Assembly (NCBI GenBank): GCA_965224275.1
Contig: CBDCYR010000005.1
Location: forward strand, 806,001-870,000
Source: CAUZWH01 sp965224275
GTDB taxonomy: Bacteria > Pseudomonadota > Alphaproteobacteria > SHVV01
Reading direction: 5' to 3'
DNA length: 64,000 nt
Positions 9,176 to 19,300 of this stretch are shown in pieces; positions within the stretch are counted from its first letter, which is position 1, and the number at the start of each line of letters is the position of its first letter. A program made the position numbers and the translations under genes. A model generated the notes under the pieces. It saw only the letters and a program-made list of their open reading frames with translations. It did not search any database and was not told the DNA's origin.

Positions 9176-9472
9176 TTGTGAGAAAGCTTGCGGACCCGGA
9201 CCCGGCGAAGACAAATCGCCGCTGGCCAAAAAGGGCAGCCAGAACGCGCCCAAAGTTGCAGTGAAGTGCGACATGTGCAAGGACATTGAGGGCGGTGCGT
9301 CGTGCGTGCGTGCGTGCCCGACCGGGGCTGCGATACGCGTCAGTCCTGAAGATTTCTTCTCGCTTGCGATGAGCTAGCGTTGCACAACGCAGGCGCGGGT
9401 GTGGCGAGGTAAGATAGGTAGGTTCCGGCTCGGCCGGAAAAGATGTGTGAGGCGGAGTTAGTAGCGGCTTAG

Positions 9473-10312
9473 GTGGGGGGAAAGCACGAGTCTATTCTCG
9501 TTTATCGTCGGTTCAGGTACCTCAAATGGGCGCTGTTGCTGACGATTATCTCTTTGATTGTCTACGCTTACCATGCACCGGTCGAGCCACCCAACGGCGG
9601 CACTTGGCTGGGCTATACATTGGGCACGATCGGCGCCTTGCTGATTTTCTGGCTGGCCTGGCTGGGGATCAAGAAGCGTTCCTATAAAGCCGGCACTATC
9701 AAGCTCGAGGATTGGCTGTCGGCGCATATCTATCTTGGCCTCGCCTTGATTTTTGTTGCGACCCTGCACGCCGGGTTTCAATTTGGCATTAACGTGCACA
9801 CCCTGGCGTATACCTTGATGATGCTGGTTATCCTGAGTGGGGTTTTCGGCCTTTATGTCTACGTCCGATACCCCCGCCTCATGACTGAGAATCGCCGCGG
9901 CGCGACGCTGGGCAGTTTGTTTTCGGAGATCGCCGAACTCGATCACGAATGCATCGAAATCGGAGCCCAGCTGACCGACGATATTCGCGATGTTGTCCTC
10001 TACGCCAGCGAGAAAACCAGCATCGGTGGCTCGGTCTGGCGCCAACTGACTGGTACCGACCCCGAATATGCGACCCAAAACGCGCTTGGCCAGCTGCAGA
10101 CGTTGGCGCGAAGCTTGCCCCCCTCCCAAGCCGATTTGGGACGTCAATTATTAACGCTGCTCAGTCGCAAGTCGGAGCTGGTTCAACGCGCCCGCTCCGA
10201 CGTGCAATACAAGGCGATGATGGACATTTGGCTGTACGTTCACGTGCCGCTGACGTTTGCCCTCATGATCGCACTTATTACGCACATCATTTCTGTGTTC
10301 TTCTACTGGTAG
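9473..10312 (+). CDS. Predicted diheme b-type membrane cytochrome
   Basis: This 279-residue protein has about five hydrophobic helices (residues 17-33, 45-65, 83-103, 108-131 and 251-276) and a soluble stretch of about 110 residues between the fourth and fifth. Two helices each carry two histidines spaced HX13H: H85/H99 in AHIYLGLALIFVATLHAG and H257/H271 in VHVPLTFALMIALITH. That is the pattern of bis-histidine ligation of two b haems across a membrane, as in b561, ferric reductase and bc1-type cytochromes. The start is GTG 9473 with a weak upstream site, so it may lie slightly elsewhere. It sits between the flavoprotein and the FHA-decaheme gene (8-bp gap), where a membrane relay would be needed. 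Haem binding is inferred from the motifs. Confidence 0.7.
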   Translation: MGGKHESILVYRRFRYLKWALLLTIISLIVYAYHAPVEPPNGGTWLGYTLGTIGALLIFWLAWLGIKKRSYKAGTIKLEDWLSAHIYLGLALIFVATLHAGFQFGINVHTLAYTLMMLVILSGVFGLYVYVRYPRLMTENRRGATLGSLFSEIAELDHECIEIGAQLTDDIRDVVLYASEKTSIGGSVWRQLTGTDPEYATQNALGQLQTLARSLPPSQADLGRQLLTLLSRKSELVQRARSDVQYKAMMDIWLYVHVPLTFALMIALITHIISVFFYW

Positions 10313-10319
10313 GTCCACC

Positions 10320-11982
10320 GTGCGAGTTCGCGTCAGCCACATCACACGAAAAGCCAAGGGCGGTATCGCCTACCGCGACGAGGATTTTGAATCCGATACC
10401 GTTCGCCTAGGACGCAGCACCGACAACGAGGTTCATCTCGCCGATCCTCGGGTCAATTTGCAGCAAGGTGTTCTGTCAACCCGGTCGGGCGGCGTTTTTG
10501 TCGAAGCGGCGGGCAACGCCCAGATCCGTCATAACGGGGCGCCGAAGTCGTCAACCGTGCTCGCGGTCGGCGATACGATCGGCCTGGGACCCTACGACCT
10601 GGTTGTTGCTGAGACACCGGAGGATTTCGATCTCGCGGTCACCCTTGAGTTCGTTCGCCCGGCCGGCGACGAGTTGGAGGTTCTAAGATCACACAGCGTA
10701 ACCAGTCTGGTTAACACAGGCCTTAGCAAACGGGGCATGTCATGGACGTTATCGGTGGTCGTATTCGTCCTTGCCGATCATTGGCTTCGTGTGGCCCGCC
10801 GTCAATGACGCCACCCGCGAAATCGTGAGTCTCGACGCGTCCTGGGACAGCGGCGAGATCTCCGATGCCCACAAGTTTTTTGGCGACGATTGCAAGACTT
10901 GCCACCAAACGGCGTTCAGTCAGGTAACCGACACGTCGTGTCTGGCCTGCCATGCCAAGGTCGAGGGACACGCCCATAAAGAGCTCAAAGTTACGGAATT
11001 AGAACAAGAGCGGTGTGCCCACTGCCATAAAGAGCACAACACCAACGAAGCTATCGTCATTAACGCACAATCTTTCTGCGCTGACTGCCACTCGGATCTC
11101 AAGGCCACCACCGCCAGCACCAAACTCCTCGATGTCGGCGATTTTGGCACCGATCACCCCGAATTCCGGCCCACGATCGCGAAAGATCCCGTGCAGGCCG
11201 TGATGCAGCGCGTGGCGTTGAGCGAAAAAGATGCGCTGAGCGAGCAATCAAACCTTAAATATCCGCACGACAAACACCTGGTCGAAAAAGGGGTTCGCGG
11301 CCCCGAAGGAATGGAGAAGTTGACCTGCGACAGTTGTCATGCGCTTGAGCCGGGCGGGGCTGGCCTGCTGCCGGTTGATATGGAAACCCATTGCTCGCGC
11401 TGCCATCAGCTGCGATTTGAGCCCGATCGCGCCGTCCCGCATGGCGATTACGAAGAGGCTGGCCGTGTGATCCGTGATTACTACGCGCAGAAAGCCCTGA
11501 TTGGTGATTTCGGCGCCGACACCACAAGCAAGCTGAGGCGCCGGCCCGGCAAGCCGGTCACGCAAGAGGAGCTAAAACAGGCGCTTGAGTGGGCCGAAGC
11601 CAAATCCAAGAAAACGGCTGAAATCGTATTTGGATTCTCTCTCTGTAAGCAATGCCATATCGTCACTCCGCCGAAACAGGACGGCGACATCTGGCGCGTT
11701 GCACGACCCCTGATCGTCGATCGCTGGATGCCGAAGGGGATCTTCGTTCATGCCAGCCATGAATCAATCAACTGCATCGATTGCCATGAGCAGGCGCCCA
11801 AGTCGAAAACGAGCGCCGATGTCATTCTTCCTGACATCAATTCATGCCGCCAATGCCATGGCGGCGAGAACGTTTCAGACAAATTACCGTCGACCTGCAC
11901 CATGTGCCATGTGTTCCATCGGCCGGAACTTGGTCCGATGCGCCCCGATCATGGAAAGATGGCCTCGAAGGTTGGAAACTAA
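10320..11982 (+). pseudogene. FHA domain - membrane anchor - decaheme cytochrome c, with a frameshift in the membrane segment
   Basis: Residues 1-110 from GTG 10320 form a forkhead-associated-like domain (VRLGRSTDNEVHLADPRV). A hydrophobic segment (WTLSVVVFVL, then LPIIGFVWPAV) follows, then a periplasmic region with ten CXXCH motifs: CKTCH, CLACH, CAHCH, CADCH, CDSCH, CSRCH, CKQCH, CIDCH, CRQCH and CTMCH. The two parts are in different frames, joined near 10768 by one extra base or two missing ones. Read across the shift, the membrane helix is exactly continuous, so one protein of about 550 residues was encoded. The usual SRxH phosphopeptide-contact motif of FHA domains is replaced by NLQQG, so phosphothreonine binding is doubtful. 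It may be a true pseudogene or a sequencing indel. Confidence 0.8.
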
Positions 11983-12087
11983 CGGGGTTTCGCGTAAACT
12001 CCGGCGGCTCAAGGTCCGCCGATAAGAATGGACCAGCGGAAGGGATATTCTCGGGACGGTTGTATTTTTGGTATACTTCGTCCACCT

Positions 12088-12546
12088 ATGGTGGGAATGG
12101 TGCGACGTCTCTTTTATCAATCCGGTGCGTCTTTCTTCAGGACGGCAGCCTTTACCCTAGCGATCCTTATGATCGCGACGGGCGGTGCGCGTGCAGAATC
12201 ACTCGCCGAAACTGGCGCGGTCTTGGCTGATATCCTGGTCGACCCGGAGGCGGCCGATATCACCAGAACAATCGACCTTAACGGCGACACACCGACTGCG
12301 ACCTACGTGATGGCTCACACCACGGGCGGGAAGTCGCTTCAGCGCACCAATTTGGGCTACTGGATCCCCTGGAGCGGCAACGTCGATGAGTTGGTAGACA
12401 GCCAATTCGAGGTGAGCGGTGGCACCCTCACCTACAAGATCATCGATCAAGACATTTCGAGCTTCATGTTCCCGATCACCTTCGTCGTTGCCTACCGCAC
12501 CGGCTCAGCGTTGAAGTTTGGTGTCTTCCAAGCGTCTCCCAACTGA
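12088..12546 (+). CDS. Secreted hypothetical protein of the cytochrome cluster
   Basis: The frame from ATG 12088 gives 152 residues (ATG 12097 is an alternative). A signal peptide is clear: FFRTAAFTLAILMIATGGARA, with cleavage likely after GARA. The mature part is about 115 residues, acidic and beta-rich in appearance, with no cysteine, haem motif or membrane helix. I do not recognise the family. It lies between the FHA-decaheme gene and a GlcG/HbpS-like gene, 11 bases before the latter's GTG, so it is probably a periplasmic accessory of the same system. Confidence 0.65.
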   Translation: MVGMVRRLFYQSGASFFRTAAFTLAILMIATGGARAESLAETGAVLADILVDPEAADITRTIDLNGDTPTATYVMAHTTGGKSLQRTNLGYWIPWSGNVDELVDSQFEVSGGTLTYKIIDQDISSFMFPITFVVAYRTGSALKFGVFQASPN

Positions 12547-12556
12547 GGAATTTGCA

Positions 12557-14484
12557 GTGTTGCGCGTACGATTGATTCTGTTTGGCCTGCTCGGATTACT
12601 GCTTGCCGTTGGTAGTGCCCAAGCCCAAACGTTGACCTCTGCCGATGTCCAGCTGGTGATTGCCCAAGCTGTTGCCGAATCGCAAGCGCGCGGTGTGGCG
12701 TCGACCATTGCGGTCACCGACCGTGTCGGCAACGTGTTGGCTGTCTTTCAAATGAACGGCGCTGCGAACCTGGCAACGATTACCTCGGCGCCGCGTCCCG
12801 TCGGCACGCCGACCGCGATCGCCGGTGCCGCCATCACCTCGCTTGAGGGCATCGCGGTAACCTCCACGCTGGCGTCCATCGCCAAAGCCATCACCGGCGC
12901 CTATCTATCATCGGGCGGTAACGCCTTTACGACCCGCACCGCGAGCCAGATCATCCAGGATCATTTCAATCCGGGTGAGACATTTTCTCCCAGCGGTCCC
13001 TTGTTCGGGGTTCAGTTCAGTCAACTGCCTTGCTCCGACCTGAACGTCCGCTTTTTCGACGGCGGTGCCGGTGGTTTGGTCAATGCGACGATCGGCCCCA
13101 AACGCTCGCCGCTTGGTCTCTCGGCTGACGCCGGGGGATTGCCGCTCTACAAAAACGGCATTCATTCTGGCGCGATTGGGGTTATGTCGGATGGCGTCTA
13201 CGGCCTCGATCTGGCAATTACGGATGTCGATCTCGATCAGGACGAGATCATCGCCCTCGCGGGTCAAACCGGGTTTGAGGCTCCCGAAGAAATCAAGGCG
13301 TATCGCATCGCTGTCATCGGCAAGAGCCTGCGCTACGTCGATGCCCAACCCGGCAACCTCGCCGTGGACCCGGCCAATGCGGCAGCGTTTGGGGGATTGA
13401 TCGGCGGCGCTGCGGGTAATTTGGTAGCGGTAACCGGCTACTACGCGATCCCGAATGGCGGCGTAGCGGCGGATGTGCTCGCGGGGCAGACCTTTGGGCA
13501 GCCGGCGTCCGGCATTCGTTCCGACGCCGGGGCCACCTATGGCACCTTCCGCAACGGCCAAAGCGCCTCCATCCTGGTCAACGGTGCCAACGTCAACCGG
13601 TTCGCGCCGCGCGCGGGAACCGATGGGTTGCTCACCCAGGCCGAGGTCACGACGCTGATGATTCATGCGCTCAATGTTGGCTTCAATGCCCGGGCGCAAA
13701 TCCGTAAGCCGTTCGGCGAAAACATGAACTTTACGGTATCGATCGTCGACACCAATGGGGCAATTCTGGCGATCGCGAGAACGCCCGATGGGCCGATTTT
13801 CGGGATCGATGTCTCTTTGCAGAAAGCCCGCACCGCGGCGCTATTTTCCAGCTTCAGCGCAGCGTCCGATCTGACCACGGCAGGGTTTGGCGATCGCGTA
13901 ACCGCTGTACGCACGTTTTTCGGTGATCAAACTGCGCTCAATAACGGAATAGCCTTCGCCGATCGCTCGGGCGGTAATCTGTCACGTCCCTGGTATCCAG
14001 ATGGCATCGATGGTCGGGAAAACGGACCGCTCAGCAATCCGATCGCGACCTGGAGTCCGTTCGCGACCGGGCTGCAGCTCGAACTCGTCGCCAATAATCT
14101 TGTGCAGCATTTGACGTTCACCGGCGGGCTTGGTGCCGCCCCCACCGGTGCCGATACGCCGGCCCGATGTTCGGCGCTGCCATTGCAAGTCGCCACCGGA
14201 TCAAACCGGTTGGCCAATGGCCTGCAAATCTTTCCCGGCAGTGTGCCGCTGTTCCGCGGCAACGTGCTGGTTGGGGGCCTCGGGGTTTCGGGTGATGGTG
14301 TTGATCAGGACGATATGGTGTCATTCCTTGGGGCAGCGTGGCGCTTGCTACTGGTGTCGGCAACGCGCCGAAATCAATTCGCGCTGACAATCTCGTCCCG
14401 CGCGGGACACGATTGCGTTATGTGAACTGTCCGTTTGGACCGTTTCTTGATACCGCCGCACAGAACGTTTGCGAGGGTAAGTGA
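12557..14484 (+). CDS. Secreted haem-binding protein, GlcG/HbpS-like, with C-terminal frameshift
   Basis: From GTG 12557 (GAGGA nine bases upstream) a signal peptide LILFGLLGLLLAVGSAQAQ leads into a long exported protein. It has two regions of the GlcG/HbpS (DUF336) kind: LTSADVQLVIAQAVAESQARG followed by IAVTDRVGNVLAVFQM at the start, and MIHALNVGFNARAQIRKP followed by FTVSIVDTNGAILAIARTPD near residue 390. Members bind haem or small ligands. Near 14334 one base appears to be missing: the frame as written stops at 14425. The neighbouring frame continues sensibly as SVALATGVGNAPKSIRADN and ends ...FLDTAAQNVCEGK at TGA 14482-14484, overlapping the next gene's start. Only the last 50 or so residues are affected. 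Confidence 0.78.
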
Positions 14485-14486
14485 CG

Positions 14487-16295
14487 ATGCGTGTCACGCC
14501 CCTTTCGCTGGCGTTCGCCGCGAGCATTCTATTGGCGGTCACGCTCCCTGCTCACGCCGCGAAAGAAAAAATTTCGACCACTATTGAGTCCGGTGGACCG
14601 GTTCTAGCTCAGGCCAATACCGACCGCCGCCGACCCGGCAAGCCACCACCCAAGCGATTTGAACTGCCGGCCGTCGAGTCCAGCAAAGTCCCGCCGCCGG
14701 CCGCGACATTGCCGCGCGAGACGATCCCGGTGCCCGATCGCTGGCGTATCGTTGAATCAATTGGCGTCAACGCCAAATGGTGGGACCCCTATAACCAAAA
14801 CGTGATGAAGGCCGATCGGCCGTTGTTCGACGAGTGGTTCATCAACCTCGCCGTCATTTCCGATACGATTTTTGAGCCGCGTCGGGTGCCAACGCCAACC
14901 GGCACTGCCGGCACGACCAGTCCCAACCAGATCGATCAGTTCGGCGATACCAAGCAAAACGTGCTCAACCAGAATCTGATCGTGAGTCTTTCCTTGCTTG
15001 AAGCTGATACCGCGTTTCGACCGCCGGATTGGGAGTTCCGTCTAACACCGGTGTTCAACTACAATCGCGTGCGAGTCGAGGAAAAAGGATTTCTAAAGGC
15101 CAATCCTGGGGTCAACACCACCCGCCACGACCAGCACCTGGCCTGGCAAGAAGCCTTCGTCGACTACCACATTCGCAACGTTTCCGATCGTTTCGATTTC
15201 GATTCGATCCGCGTCGGTATTCAGCCGATCCAGCTCGATTTTCGCGGCTTCTTGTTTCAGGATCAGCAGCTTGGTATCCGCCTGTTCGGGACCCGCGACA
15301 ATAATTTCTGGCAATACAACCTGGCCTGGTTCCGCCGCTTTGAAAAAGACACCAATAGCGGCCTTAATGATCTCGTCAAGGACATCCGCAAGGACGACGT
15401 AATCTTTTTCAACCTCTACCGTCAGGATTGGCCGGTTCTCGGCTTCGTTAGCCAGGGCGTCATCGTCTACAACGAAAATCGCGAGAACGACGAGTTCTTC
15501 TTTAACACCAATGAATTCCTCGAACGACCCGCATCGTTCGGCACCGAGCGCCAGCGCTCTTACGACGTGACATACGTCGGCTACAACGGCGATGGTCATT
15601 TCGGCCGCTTCAATCTGACCACATCGCTCTATTACGCATCCGGTACTGACGACGTCAATCAGTTCTCGCCGTTCGGTGAAAGTGCCGATATCCGCGCCTG
15701 GTTCGGCGCCGCCGAAGCGTCGGTCGATTTCAGCTGGATCCGCTGGCGCGTCCAAGCCGCCTACGCATCCGGCGACGACGATCCCCACGACAACCGCGAA
15801 GAAGGGTTCGACGCCATTTTTGAGAACCCGATCTTTGCCGGCGCCGACACCAACTACTTCACCCGTCAGGCAATTCCCTTCGTCGGCGGCGGTGGTGTGC
15901 AGCTCACAACACGCAATGGGATGTTGCCGAGCCTGCGCTCGTCAAAGGAGCACGGTCAAAGCAATTTCAACAATCCCGGCCTGATCCTTTGGGGCATCGG
16001 CGGTGATTTCGACGTGTCGCCGGAATTCCGGATTTCGTTCAACGCTAACCGGTTGTCATTCGATAGCACCGAGGTGCTCGAATTCGTTCGTAACCAAGGT
16101 GCGATCGACGATGAGATCGGCTACGACCTTTCGATCGCCACGATTTACCGCCCGTTCTTCACGCAGAATGTCGTGTTGCGGGTGTCGGCGGCAACCTTGA
16201 TAGCGGGTGACGGGCTGCGTGATATCTATCGGACGAGCGGCCGCGACGAGGACCGGTTCTACTCCATACTGGCAAACCTAATATTGTTGTACTGA
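14487..16295 (+). CDS. Outer-membrane beta-barrel candidate linked to multihaem cytochromes
   Basis: The product of about 602 residues starts with a signal peptide (LSLAFAASILLAVTLPAHAA) and a proline-rich linker. It then shows many alternating aromatic/polar strands (for example DWEFRLTPVFNYNRVRVEE, GRFNLTTSLYYASG and DFSWIRWRVQAAYASG). It ends in a strand finishing with a C-terminal tyrosine (LANLILLY), the usual outer-membrane barrel signature. ATG 14487 follows GAGGG; a GTG at 14481 would overlap the preceding gene's restored stop. Directly after it, in the same direction, comes the decaheme-LVIVD gene. By analogy with porin-cytochrome conduits (MtrAB or PioAB type), it may form the outer-membrane channel. 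No sequence-level match to MtrB/PioB can be claimed. Confidence 0.65.
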   Translation: MRVTPLSLAFAASILLAVTLPAHAAKEKISTTIESGGPVLAQANTDRRRPGKPPPKRFELPAVESSKVPPPAATLPRETIPVPDRWRIVESIGVNAKWWDPYNQNVMKADRPLFDEWFINLAVISDTIFEPRRVPTPTGTAGTTSPNQIDQFGDTKQNVLNQNLIVSLSLLEADTAFRPPDWEFRLTPVFNYNRVRVEEKGFLKANPGVNTTRHDQHLAWQEAFVDYHIRNVSDRFDFDSIRVGIQPIQLDFRGFLFQDQQLGIRLFGTRDNNFWQYNLAWFRRFEKDTNSGLNDLVKDIRKDDVIFFNLYRQDWPVLGFVSQGVIVYNENRENDEFFFNTNEFLERPASFGTERQRSYDVTYVGYNGDGHFGRFNLTTSLYYASGTDDVNQFSPFGESADIRAWFGAAEASVDFSWIRWRVQAAYASGDDDPHDNREEGFDAIFENPIFAGADTNYFTRQAIPFVGGGGVQLTTRNGMLPSLRSSKEHGQSNFNNPGLILWGIGGDFDVSPEFRISFNANRLSFDSTEVLEFVRNQGAIDDEIGYDLSIATIYRPFFTQNVVLRVSAATLIAGDGLRDIYRTSGRDEDRFYSILANLILLY

Positions 16296-16317
16296 TGGGT
16301 TGGTTCGAGAGGGAGCA

Positions 16318-19300
16318 ATGATCCGTTCGGTATTTTTTCTCATAGCGCTGTGCAGCACCCTCGGTTGGTCGGGCATCGTACTGGCGGCTGAAGGTGAACA
16401 CCCGCACAAGGTCGACTACGTATTCGCGCCGCCCGCGCCGGCTTTACAGACCCGCGCTGATGCCGACAAAAAAAGCGCCGGCTGCATGTCGTGTCATACC
16501 AAAACCGACTCAGCGTCGATGCACCAAAGTGAGGGCGTCGTCCTCGGCTGCGTCGATTGCCATGGCGGCGACGCCACCGTGTTTAAGCCCGAAGGTGCCG
16601 AGTATCATCGCGAACCCGTTCACTTTCCCCACCACGTCGAGGCCCATCACGCTGAGGAGGGTGAGCACCACGACGCCAAACACGACGATCACGGCTACAC
16701 CGAGGCGATGGAGCACGCCCATGTCGAGCCGACCCTGCCGTTAACGTGGGATTATCCGAAAAGCAAGAACCCACACGCCAGTTACACGCTTCTCAATACC
16801 GAGAGCCCGGAATACGTTCGTTTCGTTAATCCCAGTGACTACCGCGTCGCCCGCGAAGCTTGCGGTGCCTGCCATCTGCCGATCATCCAGGCGGCTGAGC
16901 GCCACATCATGGCGAATGGTGCCATGTTGTTTGGCGGCGGCGCCTACAACAACGGCGTCCTGCCGTTCAAGAACTACATTCTGGGCGAGGCTTACACCCG
17001 CGAGGGCGAGCCCGCCACGATCGTAAGTCCCGGCGAAATTACCGACGAGTTCAAGGCTGCCGGTATCATCGAGCGATTGATCCCGCTGCCGGCCTGGGAA
17101 ACCGTCCCCCCGGCGATATCTTCCGCGTTTTTGAACGTGGCGGTCGCAATATTCTCAATCTGTTCCCCGAGATCGGCCTGCCCAACCCGGTCGGCATCAT
17201 CCAGCGCTTGGAGGAACCGGGCAAGCTCGACATCAAACAGTCGAGCCGCGGACCCGGCACCGGCATTCGTGTCGCGATACCGGTTCTCAACCTCACCAAG
17301 ACTCGTCTCAACGATCCGCTGATGTGGTTCTTGGGCACCAACGACAACCCCGGTGACTTTCGCACCTCGGGTTGCGGCGCCTGTCACGTCGTCTACGCCA
17401 ACGACCGCGATAAGTTCAACTCAGGGCCCTATGCAAAGTACGGCCACAAGGGCGAAACCCAGACCGTCGATCCCACCATCCCACATCACGAACCCGGCCA
17501 TCCGCTCAAGCATGAGTTTACCCGCGCGATCCCGACCTCGCAGTGCATGAGTTGCCACATGCACCAACCCAACGTCTTCGTGAATCCGTTCTTGGGTTAC
17601 ACGATGTACGACTACGAGTCGGACGCGCCGTTGATGTGGCCAGAAGAGCAGCAATATCCGAGCAACGCGGAGATGTTCGAGCGTCTCATGCGCAATCCCG
17701 AGGAGGCCGCCACTAGAGGCAAATGGGGCGACCCCGAATTCCTGTCTAATGTTTGGACCGATATCAACCCCAAGGCGAAGAACACCCAATTCGCTGATTA
17801 CCACGGCCACGGCTGGAATTTCCGCGCGGTTTTCAAGAAGGATTGCAAAGGCAACTTGCTCGACGCGAAAGGTGCGATCGTCGCTCCGGACGATCCCGAT
17901 AAGTTCAAAAAGGCCGTGCATATGAAGTCGCTCCATCTGGAGCTCGGCATGCACTGCGTTGACTGCCACTTCTCCGGCGACGTCCACGGTAACGGCTACA
18001 TCCAAGCCGAGGTCGCCAATGCGGTCGAAATTGATTGCGCCGATTGCCACGGTACGCCCGATAAATATCCAACCCTAATCACCAGTGGCCCAGGTCGGGT
18101 CGGCGCCGGCAAAGACTTGTCGCTGATCCGCGTCCAGGATGGCCGTCGTCGGTTTGAGTGGCGCGAGGGCCGGCTTTACCAACGCTCTGCTTTGTGGCCC
18201 GATCTCGAATGGGAAATGAGTCTGGTCAAAGACAACGTCAATCCCAGCCATCCCAGCTACAACGCGAAATCGTCACGCGCCAAGTTGATGTCAAAAAACG
18301 TCGACACGCTTGAGTGGGGCCTAGGCGTGGCCAAGGAAGACCGGGCCCACAACGAAGACGAAATGCTGTGCTTTACCTGCCATCTGTCGTGGACCACGAG
18401 TTGCGGGGGCTGTCACCTACCGATCCAGGCCAACTGGAAGACCGCCCGCAATCACTATGAGGGCGGAGTCTCTCGTAACTACGCGACCTACAACCCGCAG
18501 GTCGTGCGTGATCAGATCTTCCAACTCGGTCGCCATCAAACCACCAAGGGCAACAAGGTCGCGCCTATCCGCTCGTCGTCAGCTCTGATCCTGTCGTCAC
18601 AGAACATCAATCGCGAGCGCATATATGTGCAGCAGCCACCCATCGCGGCCAGTGGCCATTCGAGCCAGTCTTTCGCGCCCCATTTCCCGCACACCGTGCG
18701 CAAAACCGAAACCAAGACCTGCACCGATTGCCACGTCGCGGAAGAGAACGACAACAATGCGATCATGGCGCAGCTACTCCTACAGGGAACCAACTACATC
18801 AACTTTATCGGTCATAGCGCTTGGGTCGGCGAAGACGGTGGATTGGAGGCCATCAAGGTTACCGAATGGGATGAGCCCCAAGCGGTCTATGGAAGTTTCC
18901 TTCACAAATACGCCTACCCCGACTGGTACCAGGACCACCAGGATCGTGGCCGCGAGCTGACCCAGGAAATCTATAATCACCCGAGCGATCGGGTTGGCTG
19001 CATCCAGTTACGCGGCGAGTACCTGTTCGTCGCCGAGGGGCCCGACGGCTTCCAGGCCTACGACGTCGCTAGCATCGCCAACAAAGGTATTTCCCAGCGC
19101 ATCATCAAGGCGCCGTTTGCCTTCGCCGGACATCGCACGCAGATCGACAGCAAAAATGCGACCTGCATGGCGCTGCCCACCGAACAGTCGATTGCCCCGA
19201 CCCGCAACCAGGGCGACCTGATGCGCAAGGACAATCAGGAGAAACCTTTCCATCCGATCTACAACTACGCCTTCATCACCGATTCGGAGGAAGGGCTGAT

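Larger units (their letters stand above)
6334..9377 (+). pseudogene. FAD/NAD(P) oxidoreductase with two cNMP-binding domains and 4Fe-4S tail, broken and split by IS1595
   Basis: The reading is a thioredoxin-reductase-like flavoprotein (VAVIGSGPGGLSAAGHAAEMG at the N-terminus for FAD, NIIVIGAGDAAIENA for NAD(P)). Two cyclic-nucleotide-binding domains follow, with cassettes GRGEFFGEMGLISGRRRTAT and GHYIGEMALLSHAPRSAT. A ferredoxin-like tail starts CVRCDNCE and resumes after the IS as KACGPGPGED, then CDMCKDIEGGASCVRACPTG, ending at TAG 9377. Such proteins would pass electrons from NAD(P)H through FAD to Fe-S clusters under cyclic-nucleotide control. Near 6665 the frame changes and roughly 35-40 residues expected between the FAD part and RYQLDDPDEY are absent. 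Near 7082 a stretch like SNVPGLY also seems missing, in frame. The IS1595 element interrupts the first cluster motif. It is almost surely inactive. Confidence 0.82.

Noticed and set aside
9422..9438. Hairpin TTCCGGC/GCCGGAA as terminator before the b-type protein gene
   Set aside because: The stem is only seven pairs and no T-run follows on the coding strand.
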